Made by a program: the position numbers and the translations under genes. From Parasedimentitalea maritima (GTDB taxonomy: Bacteria; Pseudomonadota; Alphaproteobacteria; Rhodobacterales; Rhodobacteraceae): a stretch of DNA of 64,000 nt. Where the stretch lies: positions 620,001 to 684,000 of the forward strand of contig NZ_VAUA01000001.1 in NCBI RefSeq assembly GCF_005771405.1, in the 5' to 3' direction. The stretch's first letter is position 1, and every line of letters begins with the position of its first letter. The notes under the pieces were generated by a model, which worked only from the letters and a program-made list of their open reading frames with translations, was not told the origin of the DNA and did no database searches. This document shows positions 1 through 8,523 of this stretch, piece by piece.

Positions 1-656
1 GCAATCGCCAGCTTGTCTTCGCTCATGTCTACCGCAACAATGCGGCGCGCCCCTGCGATACGGGCCCCCTGAATGGCATTGAGTCCCACACCGCCAGCGC
101 CGATCACCACGACATCCTGACCTGGGCGCAGCTGGGCAGCATTGACCACAGCACCAACCCCCGTGATCACCCCGCACGAAATCAGTGAGGCGACGTCTTT
201 GCCCAGATCATGTGGGATTTTCACGATCTGCCGTTGGTCCACCACGACCTTTTCGGCGAAGGCTCCACAGGCCATGGCCTGCTCCAGCGGTTTACCGTCG
301 GAGGTCTGTAGGGGGCCTTCGCCGTTGTATGATGTTTCGCAGATTGTAGGCTTGCCGCCCGCACAGCTGGGGCAAGTGCCGCAGGAGCGGATCAGGGTGA
401 CCACAACGGGATCACCGGCAGAAAAATCCGACACACCAGAGCCAACAGCGCTAATGACCCCGGCGGCTTCATGTCCATAAACTGCGGGCAACTGCCCCCC
501 CCATGCTCCTTCGGCATAGGAAATATCGCTGTGGCAGATCGCAACCGCATCCAGGGTAACCTCGACTTCACCCATGTCAGGTGCCGCCAGTTGCACCTCC
601 TCGACTACCAATGGTGCGCCAAATTCGTGGCAGACTGCGGCCTTGATGGTTTGCAT
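1..656 (-). CDS. Zinc-dependent alcohol dehydrogenase (3' part beyond window)
   Basis: The gene runs off the left edge, so only the first ~218 residues are visible. It is a medium-chain zinc alcohol dehydrogenase that would oxidise an alcohol or S-hydroxymethyl-thiol with NAD(P). Visible signs are catalytic zinc ligands Cys41 and His62-Glu63, four structural-zinc cysteines near residues 92, 95, 98 and 106, and the Rossmann glycine run VIGAGGVGLNAI near residue 200. The ATG at 656 follows a GGGAGAA ribosome site. It is last in a minus-strand run behind the MFS exporter. The substrate cannot be told from the sequence. Confidence 0.9.
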   Translation of the reverse strand, partial: MQTIKAAVCHEFGAPLVVEEVQLAAPDMGEVEVTLDAVAICHSDISYAEGAWGGQLPAVYGHEAAGVISAVGSGVSDFSAGDPVVVTLIRSCGTCPSCAGGKPTICETSYNGEGPLQTSDGKPLEQAMACGAFAEKVVVDQRQIVKIPHDLGKDVASLISCGVITGVGAVVNAAQLRPGQDVVVIGAGGVGLNAIQGARIAGARRIVAVDMSEDKLAI

Positions 657-734
657 GAAATTCTCCCGTTTGTTGCCAATACGGTGACCCGCAACCGCGG
701 ATGCCGCAAGACAGAAAACGTCAAGAACAGGTCG

Positions 735-1937
735 TTATGACGCTACGGAGGTTTTGGTGCGCAGAAAAATAAACAACCCTATTCCCATCAATCCCAATGC
801 AACTAGAAACGGCGCGCCGGGGAGGTAGATGGGGGCACCTTCGCGACTGAACTGAGCAAAGACCGAGGCCATCATCATTGGGGAAATTATCATCGCCAGC
901 GCGTTGACGGCGGTCATAACGCCTTGCAATTCACCCTGTTGATTGTCGTCGACCATTTTCGACATGATCGCCTGTAATGCGGGGGTCACCACGGCACCCA
1001 TCGCGGTGATTGGGGTCAGGATCAGCGCCAGCACGCCACTGGTGATGAAGGCCAGAAAACTGAAACCGACAAAATCAAAGATCTGACCGTAAATGACGGC
1101 ATTGCGTTCGCCGAAGCGGCGGATCACATGGCGCAGCAATCCCCCCTGCACAAAGGCCATCATCGAGCCAAAAATGGCTAATGACACTCCGATCATCTGT
1201 GGCGACCAGTTAAACCGTTCTTCGGTGAAATAGGACCAGATGGCCGGATAGACATAGATCGAAACGGAATACAGGAAATAGACCCAAAGCAGGCGTTGGA
1301 TGCCGGGGATACGCGCCATGGAGCGGAACGCACCAAAAGGATGTGCACGACGCCAGTCGAAGGCGCGTCGGGTTTTGTCGGTGACGGTTTCGTTCATCAC
1401 AAACCAGCCAAGGGTGAAGTTCATGGCGGCCAATATGGCGGCGGCGTAGAAGGGCGCGCGGGTGCCCAATTCGCCCAATAGACCGCCAACCAGTGGACCC
1501 AGCACAAAGCCAACACCAAACGCGGCGCCCAACATGCCAAAGTTGGCGGCTTTTTCTTTGGAATCAGAAACATCCGCCATGTAAGCCCCAGCCGTGGCAT
1601 GGGTGGCCGCCGTGATGCCACCGATCAGACGCCCCAGAAGGAGCAGCCACATGGTATGGGCCAGCGCCATCAGCACATAGTCCAGCACCATGACAAACAG
1701 GGACAATAACAGCACAGGTCGACGGCCATAGGCATCAGACAGGTTGCCAAGGATCGGGCTGAACAGGAATTGCATCACCGCAAAAGAGGTGGCCAGAATA
1801 CCTCCCCATAGGGCTGCATCGGCCAGGCTGCCGCCCTGCACCTCAACAATCAGGCCAGGCATGATTGGCATGATCAGACCAACGCCCATAGCATCGATCA
1901 TCACGGTGGTCAGGATAAACAGAAAGGGCAGGCGCAT
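735..1937 (-). CDS. TetA-like MFS drug/proton antiporter
   Basis: A 400-residue inner-membrane transporter with about twelve hydrophobic helices. It belongs to the TCR/Tet branch of the major facilitator superfamily, which exports small hydrophobic compounds against protons. The cytoplasmic loop 2-3 motif GNLSDAYGRRPVLL lies at residues 64-77, and the antiporter-type glycine-rich motif GFVLGPLVGGLLG is in the fifth helix. Length is normal. It lies 64 bases downstream of pcaB on the same strand, so it may be co-transcribed and could export an aromatic intermediate. That role is inference; true tetracycline resistance should not be assumed. Confidence 0.88.
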   Translation of the reverse strand: MRLPFLFILTTVMIDAMGVGLIMPIMPGLIVEVQGGSLADAALWGGILATSFAVMQFLFSPILGNLSDAYGRRPVLLLSLFVMVLDYVLMALAHTMWLLLLGRLIGGITAATHATAGAYMADVSDSKEKAANFGMLGAAFGVGFVLGPLVGGLLGELGTRAPFYAAAILAAMNFTLGWFVMNETVTDKTRRAFDWRRAHPFGAFRSMARIPGIQRLLWVYFLYSVSIYVYPAIWSYFTEERFNWSPQMIGVSLAIFGSMMAFVQGGLLRHVIRRFGERNAVIYGQIFDFVGFSFLAFITSGVLALILTPITAMGAVVTPALQAIMSKMVDDNQQGELQGVMTAVNALAMIISPMMMASVFAQFSREGAPIYLPGAPFLVALGLMGIGLFIFLRTKTSVAS

Positions 1938-2001
1938 CGTTGGTCATTCTCTGGTTAGATTGGACGCAACCGTAGCGGCGGCCTGCAGCAGGGGGAAGGT
2001 G

Positions 2002-3348
2002 TCAGGAGGCGGGATCTGCTAGAGATGCCGCAACGTCGGTGGCAAAACGCCGGGCTTCGGTTGGGGCCTGTCCCAGTTGTTGGCCAGCATCAAAGAGAGC
2101 GGCGGAATCCAGTTTTGGATAGTCGCGTTTTACCAGTGTGCGCAGGGGGGTATCCGTAACTGCGGCTTCTTTGCACAGCGTTTTGGTGATGGCCTGCGCC
2201 TCGGGGCGAGGCAGGGTTTCGGCCAACGCAAAACTAAGGGCTTCGGCGTGGATCATGTCGAGCCCGGCGTTTAGTGCAGAGTGCATGGCGGCAGAGTTGG
2301 GCGTGATACCGGCAGACAGCTCGCGGCTGACCCGTGCTGCGCTTGCTGAAGCAAGAACAATCTGCGGCAGGCACAGCCATTCGCTGAACCATGCGGCGCC
2401 ATCGCGTTGGTGTTGGTGCATGGAGGCAGAGTGCAGTACAGACATCAAGGCAGTGTTCTGCCTGGCCAAGGCAATCAGAACGGAAGGCGCTACCGGGTTT
2501 TGTTTTTGCGGCATGGTCGAAGAGGAACCGGACCCACCCAAAACGAGTTCTCCAATGCCGGTCTGAACCAGAGCGGTGCAATCTTCACCAATTTTGCCAA
2601 GCGCCAGATTTACGCGCAGCATCCAGTCCGCAATGCGCAGAACCGGACTGCGGTCAGTGTGCCAACTACGGCCCGGATCCCCCAGTGATAGGGCCTTTGC
2701 AAGTTCCGCACGCAGATCTGCGGATTGCGCGCCCAAAGCCGCTGCCGTGCCCGCCGCGCCGGACAATGAAACCAGCAAGCAGGTGTCGCGCAGGCTGGGA
2801 AGTTCTTGCAAGAGCGCCAACAAAGGCGCACCCCAACTTGCGGCAACCGCGCCAAAACTGGTGGGTGTCGCATGTTGACCGTAGGTGCGGGCGGGCATCG
2901 GTAGGGCGGCGTGAGCGTCGGCCAGCTTAGCCAACGACTGGGTTGTGGATAGAAGATCGGCCTCGATCAGCATCAGCGCCTGACGCAGACGTAACATCAG
3001 GCCCGTGTCCATGATGTCCTGTGATGTGGCGCCCCAGTGGACATATTGCGCGTGTTCGGGAGCATTCATTTCTGCACGAAATGCGGAGACCAATCCCGGC
3101 ACCGGCACGCCGTTTTGACCAGTTGGTTTGTGCAGGTTGGAAGGATCTACCTGCACCTCCATCACGGCGCGTGAAATGGCAGCGGCGCTGTCTGCGGGGA
3201 TCACCCCGGCGGCCCCTTGAACCTTGGCCAAGGCCCCTTCCACCAGCAACATGGCGCGGACCTCGGCGCTATCGGTGAACAGCCTGCCAGCATCGCCGCT
3301 GGTAAAAAGGTCGCCATAAAGCTGGCTGTCAAAAACGGAGGCTGCCAT
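2002..3348 (-). CDS. pcaB: 3-carboxy-cis,cis-muconate cycloisomerase
   Basis: Cycloisomerase of the protocatechuate branch of the beta-ketoadipate pathway. It lactonises 3-carboxy-cis,cis-muconate to 4-carboxymuconolactone in the cytoplasm. The 448-residue protein has the fumarase/aspartase superfamily signature GSGSSSTMPQKQNP at about 272-285 and the HWGATSQDIMDT segment at about 104-115, both typical of PcaB and its adenylosuccinate lyase relatives. Its ATG overlaps the pcaD stop codon (TAATG), so the two are translationally coupled. The decarboxylase and dioxygenase genes (pcaC, pcaH, pcaG), often placed between pcaD and pcaB in roseobacters, are absent here. Confidence 0.93.
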   Translation of the reverse strand: MAASVFDSQLYGDLFTSGDAGRLFTDSAEVRAMLLVEGALAKVQGAAGVIPADSAAAISRAVMEVQVDPSNLHKPTGQNGVPVPGLVSAFRAEMNAPEHAQYVHWGATSQDIMDTGLMLRLRQALMLIEADLLSTTQSLAKLADAHAALPMPARTYGQHATPTSFGAVAASWGAPLLALLQELPSLRDTCLLVSLSGAAGTAAALGAQSADLRAELAKALSLGDPGRSWHTDRSPVLRIADWMLRVNLALGKIGEDCTALVQTGIGELVLGGSGSSSTMPQKQNPVAPSVLIALARQNTALMSVLHSASMHQHQRDGAAWFSEWLCLPQIVLASASAARVSRELSAGITPNSAAMHSALNAGLDMIHAEALSFALAETLPRPEAQAITKTLCKEAAVTDTPLRTLVKRDYPKLDSAALFDAGQQLGQAPTEARRFATDVAASLADPAS

Positions 3349-4148
3349 TAGGTGTCCTTTGCAATGTGGCCGGTTTCATCAAGAAACCTGGACAAGAGGG
3401 CTGCATATTCAGCAGGCTGTTCAACACAGGGCAGGTGGCCTGCCTTGCGGATCAGAGAGAAGGAGGAGCCGGGGATCAGGTCAATTGTTTCGCGCACCAG
3501 ATCGGGTGGTGTGGCGCCATCCTCAGATCCAGCGATGCCCAGTGTGGGCAGACGCAAACCGCTGGTTGGGGTGTAGAAATCAGTGCCGGCAACGGCTGAA
3601 CAACAGCCCGCATACCCAGCGGCGGATTGTTGAACCAACATATTGCGCCACAGGGTGATGTCCGGAGAGGTGCGAAACCCGCGAGCAAACCAGCGCTCCA
3701 TGATCGCATCGGCCAGCGGCTCTATACCGTTTTGGTTCACAGCCTGGACGCGCTGCTTCCACATATCGGCGGTGCCAATTTTTGCTGCGGTGTTCGACAA
3801 AACCAGCGCGCGGATTTGGTCCAGCCGTTTCACGGCCAGGCCCTGTGCGATCATGCCGCCAATGGACAGCCCGACAAACATGCAGTCCCGGATGTTTAGT
3901 AAATCCAGCAGTTGCTCGGCATCCCGGATCAGCGCACCCATGGAATAGGGCGCGGGTGGCTCCGAGGAAAGCCCATGGCCGCGCAGGTCATAGCGGATCA
4001 GCTTCAACCCGGCTGGCAGCAATGGCAGCACTGCATCCCACAACCTCAGATCGGTCCCCAGCGAGTTGGCAAAGACAACCGGCGCGCCATCCGGATCGCC
4101 ATCAACCCGATAGTGTAGCTGAACATTTCCCAGATCTGCGATGTGCAT
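3348..4148 (-). CDS. pcaD: 3-oxoadipate enol-lactonase
   Basis: Alpha/beta hydrolase that opens 3-oxoadipate enol-lactone to 3-oxoadipate. The protein has 266 residues from the ATG at 4148. An in-frame extension to 4292 looks non-coding and runs into the upstream gene. The catalytic triad is readable: nucleophile Ser95 in GLSIGG, Asp210 in GSEDGATPP and His238 in KAGHLPCVEQP. The stop codon shares a base with the start of pcaB. The PLP lyase upstream on the same strand ends 82 bases before this start, so one transcript is likely. Confidence 0.92.
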   Translation of the reverse strand: MHIADLGNVQLHYRVDGDPDGAPVVFANSLGTDLRLWDAVLPLLPAGLKLIRYDLRGHGLSSEPPAPYSMGALIRDAEQLLDLLNIRDCMFVGLSIGGMIAQGLAVKRLDQIRALVLSNTAAKIGTADMWKQRVQAVNQNGIEPLADAIMERWFARGFRTSPDITLWRNMLVQQSAAGYAGCCSAVAGTDFYTPTSGLRLPTLGIAGSEDGATPPDLVRETIDLIPGSSFSLIRKAGHLPCVEQPAEYAALLSRFLDETGHIAKDT

Positions 4149-4230
4149 GGTTTGCCTCTTTGTATTGTTTGGCGCACATGTAACCGGGGAGGTGCTGGGG
4201 GGTAAAGGGCGAAGCCACAGGCTAGATGCG

Positions 4231-5205
4231 TCAAGTGAAACGTTGAAGCGCCTCGGTGAACATTGCGGGGTCCACATTGCCGCCCGTGGCAACCACCATC
4301 ACCGTTTCGTTGTTCAGTTTGTCACCGTGAAACAGGGCTGCGGCCAGGGAAACGGCACCGCCGGGTTCCAGCACGATCTTCAACCGCGAAAATGCCAGCG
4401 CAGTGGCGTGCAGGGCTTCGTCTTCGCTCACAACCAAGCCAGCGCCGCAGAGCCGCTTTAGGATGGGAAAGGTGATTTGCCCCGGTTCGGGTGTCAGAAT
4501 GGCGTCGCAGATCGAACCAGCAGTCTGCGTGTTGCGCTCAATTTGACCTGATGCCAGAGAGCGGGTGACGTCATCAAACCCATGTGGTTCACAAGGACGG
4601 ACCTGCATCTGTGGAGCGCGGGACTCCAGCGCCAGCGCTATGCCCGAGGTCAGACCGCCGCCGCCGCAATTGACCAGAACCTCGCCTTCGGTGACGCCCT
4701 GTTCGGCCGCTTGGCTGGCAATTTCTAGTCCAACGGTGCCCTGACCGGCGATCACCAGTGGTTCGTCAAACGGCTTAATCAGCGTCAGGTCCCGTTCGGT
4801 TGCAAGGCTTTGACCAATGGCATCACGATCTTCGCTGGCGCGATCATACAGCACGACCTCGGCACCCAAAGCGCGGGTGTTGTCGATTTTCAGCTTTGGC
4901 GCATCGGCTGGCATCACAATCACGGAAGGAGCGCCATGCAGGCTGGCGGCATGGGCAATACCCTGTGCGTGGTTACCGCTGGAATAGGCGATGACGCCTT
5001 TCTTGCGTGCAGCCTCATCCAGTGCAGACAGGGCTGACCAGGCGCCGCGAAACTTGAACGATCCGGTATATTGCAGGCATTCCGGCTTTACCAGAACGCG
5101 ACGCCCGGCGATGTCATCCAGAAAGGGAGAGGACAACAGAGGCGTTTTCCGGGCGTGGCCCTTTAGTCGCGCTGCGGCGGCTTCGATCATGGCAATGGAT
5201 GTCAT
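4231..5205 (-). CDS. Threonine/serine dehydratase-like PLP ammonia-lyase
   Basis: A fold-type II PLP enzyme of 324 residues that should deaminate threonine, serine or a hydroxyaspartate to a 2-oxo acid. The Schiff-base lysine is Lys51 in TGSFKFRGA, the substrate loop SSGNHAQG is near residue 75, and the glycine-rich phosphate-binding loop is CGGGGL. It lacks the C-terminal ACT regulatory domain of biosynthetic IlvA, so a catabolic threonine dehydratase or threo-3-hydroxyaspartate ammonia-lyase fits better. It sits between a haloacid dehalogenase and pcaD on the same strand. Confidence 0.88.
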   Translation of the reverse strand: MTSIAMIEAAAARLKGHARKTPLLSSPFLDDIAGRRVLVKPECLQYTGSFKFRGAWSALSALDEAARKKGVIAYSSGNHAQGIAHAASLHGAPSVIVMPADAPKLKIDNTRALGAEVVLYDRASEDRDAIGQSLATERDLTLIKPFDEPLVIAGQGTVGLEIASQAAEQGVTEGEVLVNCGGGGLTSGIALALESRAPQMQVRPCEPHGFDDVTRSLASGQIERNTQTAGSICDAILTPEPGQITFPILKRLCGAGLVVSEDEALHATALAFSRLKIVLEPGGAVSLAAALFHGDKLNNETVMVVATGGNVDPAMFTEALQRFT

Positions 5206-5252
5206 GGTGCAGACTTTCTTGGGTAGTGTCTTGGAGTTCTTGTTCAGGCTAT

Positions 5253-5939
5253 CTAGCCAGCGGCCAGTTCCGGAATTGTCGTGAGGTCAGACAGAATATG
5301 CCGGGGTGTCCAGGGGAGCCTGTCGACGGGTTCGTTTGCGCGATTGGCCCAGGCGGTGATGAACCCATACCCAGTGGCAGCCGCGGCATCCCAACCGTTA
5401 GAGGAGACAAACAGCACTTCGTTCTTGGTACAGCCAAAACGAGCGCCGACCAGATCGTAGACCCGTGCATCAGGTTTGAAGATGCCGACACTTTGAACCG
5501 AGAGCACATCGTCCAGCACATTGCCGATGTCGGCAGATTGCACCGCGCCGTCCAACATGGCTGGAGACCCATTGGAGAGGATCGCGGTGTTTAGCCCGGC
5601 CGCTTTCAGGACCTTTAGCATTGCAGGGACCTCGGGATAGGCTTGCAACTGCCAATAGAGATCCAGCAGCCGTTGTCGCAGTTCGTTGTCACCATTCAAC
5701 CCGGTGGCCTCGAGCGCCCAATCCAACCCGTTTTGCGTGACCTCCCAAAAATCGGCATGGGCGCCAGTGATTGCACGCAGCCAAGTGTATTGCAGTTGCT
5801 TCTGCCGCCAATGGTTGGCCAATTCAATCCAGCTGTCGCGCAGTTGCGGGAAGTCCGGCTCTGCAGCGGCCTGTCGGGCGGCGGCTGAAACGTCAAACAA
5901 GGTGCCATAGGCATCAAAAATACAGGTTGTGATTGGCAT
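5253..5939 (-). CDS. Haloacid dehalogenase, type II
   Basis: HAD-superfamily hydrolase of 228 residues resembling L-2-haloacid dehalogenases, which replace a halogen at C2 by a hydroxyl. HAD motif I is FDAYGTLFDV with nucleophile Asp9, motif II is LSNGSP, motif III lysine lies in GIFKPDARVYDLV, and motif IV is the family's SSNGWDAAAA (Ser-Asn-Asp). The ATG at 5939 was chosen because GGGAGAACGAC precedes it; an in-frame upstream extension to 6008 has no such site. It heads the minus-strand catabolic run and is divergent from slyD. The natural substrate may not be halogenated. Confidence 0.88.
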   Translation of the reverse strand: MPITTCIFDAYGTLFDVSAAARQAAAEPDFPQLRDSWIELANHWRQKQLQYTWLRAITGAHADFWEVTQNGLDWALEATGLNGDNELRQRLLDLYWQLQAYPEVPAMLKVLKAAGLNTAILSNGSPAMLDGAVQSADIGNVLDDVLSVQSVGIFKPDARVYDLVGARFGCTKNEVLFVSSNGWDAAAATGYGFITAWANRANEPVDRLPWTPRHILSDLTTIPELAAG

Positions 5940-6098
5940 GTCGTTCTCCCTTGCGGGAACAGTGACACAGGCCTGTGCAGGGGGGAAGCAGGATATTGTA
6001 TGCCACACAAAGACCTGAACCGCTGTGCTTGGACTTTACATTTTGCGGTCAGGGACTAGGTTAGCGCGCTTTGAAGTTCCAGACAGATTGGACCCCCT

Positions 6099-6527
6099 AT
6101 GACCGAGGTCAAAACCGGCGACACCGTACGCATCCACTACACCGGAACCCTGCTGGATGGCAGCGTGTTCGACAGCTCCGAAGGTCGCGATCCGCTGGAA
6201 TTCACTGTTGGCAGCGGCATGGTCATCGAAGGTATGGATGCAGAAATGCCGGGCATGGTTGCTGGTAGTAAGAAAACGATCCAGATCCCCTGCGCCAAAG
6301 CCTATGGCCCGCTGAATCCGGACGCTCGTCAGGCCATCCCACGTGAAGGTATACCGGACGATATCCCGCTGGAAATTGGGACCCAATTGCAGATGCAGTC
6401 GCCCGAGGGTCATGCACTGCCGGTGACAGTGGTGGAAGTTGACGAGGCGACTGTTACGCTGGATGCCAACCACCCGCTGGCAGGCAAAGACCTGACATTC
6501 GAAATCGAACTGGTCTCGATCAACTGA
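6099..6527 (+). CDS. slyD: FKBP-type peptidyl-prolyl isomerase, SlyD-like
   Basis: Cytoplasmic prolyl isomerase and folding helper of 142 residues. The FKBP core begins with TGDTVRIHYTGTLLDG and the flap-containing insert (IF domain) follows GMDAEMPGM. The order FKBP N-half, IF insert, FKBP C-half is that of SlyD. The histidine/cysteine-rich nickel-binding tail of the E. coli protein is missing, as usual in alphaproteobacteria, so a role in nickel delivery is unlikely. The gene stands alone between a divergent dehalogenase and a nitronate monooxygenase 66 bases downstream. Confidence 0.92.
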   Translation: MTEVKTGDTVRIHYTGTLLDGSVFDSSEGRDPLEFTVGSGMVIEGMDAEMPGMVAGSKKTIQIPCAKAYGPLNPDARQAIPREGIPDDIPLEIGTQLQMQSPEGHALPVTVVEVDEATVTLDANHPLAGKDLTFEIELVSIN

Positions 6528-6593
6528 TCTCACGGGGTTGCGCACTCGTTTAATCCGGGTTTTGTTTGCCGTTAACAGGCAGGGAGACGTGGA

Positions 6594-7670
6594 ATGGGTT
6601 TGGTGCAAAACGAATTGACCAAGAAGATCGGCCTGCGCTGGCCGATCTTTCAGGCCCCGATGGCTGGGGTGAGCACTCCGGCGATGGCTGCCGCAGTCAG
6701 CAATGCTGGTGGATTGGGCGCCGTAGGCATTGGCGTCGCCAGTGTCGATCAAGCCCGTGCAATGATCCACGAAATCCGCGCGGCCACAGATAAACCTTTC
6801 CACGTCAATGTGTTCTGTCATCCGCCGGCCCAGGCTGATGCAGAAGTCGAGGGCGCGTGGTTGGCAAAATTGGCACCTCTGTTTGAACGGTTTTCTGCTG
6901 CTCCGCCAGTTGAACTGCATGAAATCTATAAAAGTTTCAGCGCAGACACTGATATGCAGGATATGTTGGTGCAAGAACGCCCAGCAGTGGTGAGCTTTCA
7001 CTTTGGATTGCCACCTGCTGCTGTCATTTCGGCACTGCACAACGCAGGTGTGTTTCTGTTGGCCAGTGCCACCTCCTTGGCTGAGGGTCTGCAGGTTCAG
7101 GCTGCGGGCATAGATGGTGTGGTGGCGCAAGGCTGGGAGGCGGGTGGTCATCGTGGTGTGTTTGATCCCGAAGGCGCGGATGACCGACTGCCCGCATTGG
7201 AGTTGACGCAGACGCTGGTTGCGGCTTTGGATATCCCAGTGATCGCGGCTGGTGGGTTGATGGATGGGGCTGATATCGCGACGGCGTTATCAGTCGGGGC
7301 GTCGTCGGCGCAGTTGGGCACGGCGTTTATTGGTTGCCCTGAGAGCCTGGCCGATGCGGGCTATCGTACTGCCCTACATTCGGATGCGGCTAAGGACACC
7401 ATGATGCTGGCGCAGATCTCTGGGCGTGCCGCGCGCTGTCTGGCAAATGATTTCACAGTTTGGGCGGCACAAAATGGCGATGTCCAAGTGCCAGACTATC
7501 CGATTGCCTATGACGCAGGTAAGGCGCTGAATGCGGCCGCAAAGGCGGCGGGTTCAACAGGGTTTGGCGCGCAGTGGGCTGGGATGGGGGCGCCGCGCGC
7601 GCGCAGCATGCCAGCCGCGGATTTGGTTGCGGATTTGGCAGCTGAAATGCAGATTGCGATGGCGGGCTAA
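6594..7670 (+). CDS. Nitronate monooxygenase (2-nitropropane dioxygenase family)
   Basis: FMN-dependent TIM-barrel oxygenase of 358 residues that detoxifies alkyl nitronates such as propionate 3-nitronate. The start WPIFQAPMAGVSTPAMAAAV is the family N-terminus, and AQGWEAGGHRG carries the catalytic base His186 with FMN phosphate-binding glycines. The phosphate loop continues in VIAAGGLMDG. ATG 6594 follows GGGAGACGTGGA. It converges on fabI, with a shared hairpin terminator between them. Some family members are enoyl reductases (FabK), but a functional FabI is next door and FabK-specific features were not seen. Confidence 0.9.
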   Translation: MGLVQNELTKKIGLRWPIFQAPMAGVSTPAMAAAVSNAGGLGAVGIGVASVDQARAMIHEIRAATDKPFHVNVFCHPPAQADAEVEGAWLAKLAPLFERFSAAPPVELHEIYKSFSADTDMQDMLVQERPAVVSFHFGLPPAAVISALHNAGVFLLASATSLAEGLQVQAAGIDGVVAQGWEAGGHRGVFDPEGADDRLPALELTQTLVAALDIPVIAAGGLMDGADIATALSVGASSAQLGTAFIGCPESLADAGYRTALHSDAAKDTMMLAQISGRAARCLANDFTVWAAQNGDVQVPDYPIAYDAGKALNAAAKAAGSTGFGAQWAGMGAPRARSMPAADLVADLAAEMQIAMAG

Positions 7671-7680
7671 TCAAATGAAA

Positions 7681-7701
7681 AGGGCACCCATAGGGTGCCC
7701 T
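7681..7701. terminator. Bidirectional terminator between nitronate monooxygenase and fabI
   Basis: A 9-bp perfect stem, AGGGCACCC and GGGTGCCCT with a 3-base loop, lies between the convergent genes. A-rich sequence on the left and a short T-containing stretch on the right fit termination from both sides. Confidence 0.75.
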
Positions 7702-7725
7702 GATGTAATGTCTGAGGTCGGTAGT

Positions 7726-8517
7726 TTACAGGTGATCGGGCTGCGGCATACCCAGCACATGGAATCCACCGTCAACACGGATGATCTCGCCTGTGGTACA
7801 AGCACCGGCATCAGAAGCCAGATAGACAGCGGTGCCGCCCACAGCTTCAAGCGTTGCGTTTGACCGCATTGGTGCGTTTTGATCGGTGTGCTTGTAGGTT
7901 TTGCGCGCACCACCAATCGCGGCGCCAGCCAGAGTTTTCATCGGGCCGGGGGAGATTGCATTGACGCGGATACCTTCGGGACCGAGATCGTTGGCCAGAT
8001 AACGGGTGGCGGATTCCAGCGCCGCCTTGGCCACCCCCATCACGTTGTAGCTGGGGCAGACCCGGTTTGAGCCCTGATACGTCAGGGTCAGCAACGTGCC
8101 GCCATTATCAACCATCAGCGGATGCGCCCGACGGGCAACTTCGATGAAGGAATAGGCTGAGATATCCAGCGAGTTCTTGAAGTTGGCGCGGCTAGTGTTG
8201 AGGAAACGACCTGTCAGCTCATTCTTGTCAGAATATGCAATCGCGTGGACGACAAAGTCGATGGTGAGCCAGCGGCTGCCAAGTTGCTCAAACGCAGTAT
8301 CCAGCGAGGCATCATCGGTGACATCGACGTCGACCATGAAGTCGCTGCCGACGCTTTCAGCCAGTGGCTGCAGGCGTTTGCCAAAGGCTTCACCCTGATA
8401 GGTGAAGGCCAGTTCGGCACCGGCCTCGGCCATAGCTTTGGCGATGCCCCAGGCGATAGAACGCTCGTTGGCAACGCCCATGATCAGGCCGCGCTTGCCC
8501 TGTAGTGGTCCAGACAT
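7726..8517 (-). CDS. fabI: Enoyl-[acyl-carrier-protein] reductase (NADH)
   Basis: Final reductase of the fatty acid elongation cycle, a short-chain dehydrogenase of 263 residues. The catalytic set is Tyr147, Tyr157 and Lys164 (YNVMGVAK), one residue offset from E. coli FabI. The cofactor site GVANERSIAWGIA at the N-terminus is FabI-specific. It follows fabB by only 6 bases on the same strand, giving the classical alphaproteobacterial fabB-fabI pair. This is the triclosan-target type of enoyl reductase. Confidence 0.96.
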   Translation of the reverse strand: MSGPLQGKRGLIMGVANERSIAWGIAKAMAEAGAELAFTYQGEAFGKRLQPLAESVGSDFMVDVDVTDDASLDTAFEQLGSRWLTIDFVVHAIAYSDKNELTGRFLNTSRANFKNSLDISAYSFIEVARRAHPLMVDNGGTLLTLTYQGSNRVCPSYNVMGVAKAALESATRYLANDLGPEGIRVNAISPGPMKTLAGAAIGGARKTYKHTDQNAPMRSNATLEAVGGTAVYLASDAGACTTGEIIRVDGGFHVLGMPQPDHL

Positions 8518-8523
8518 ATCCGA

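Noticed and set aside
6036-7151. 371-codon open frame on the minus strand
   Set aside because: It lies antisense to slyD and the nitronate monooxygenase and its translation is Arg/His/Gln-rich with no family resemblance.
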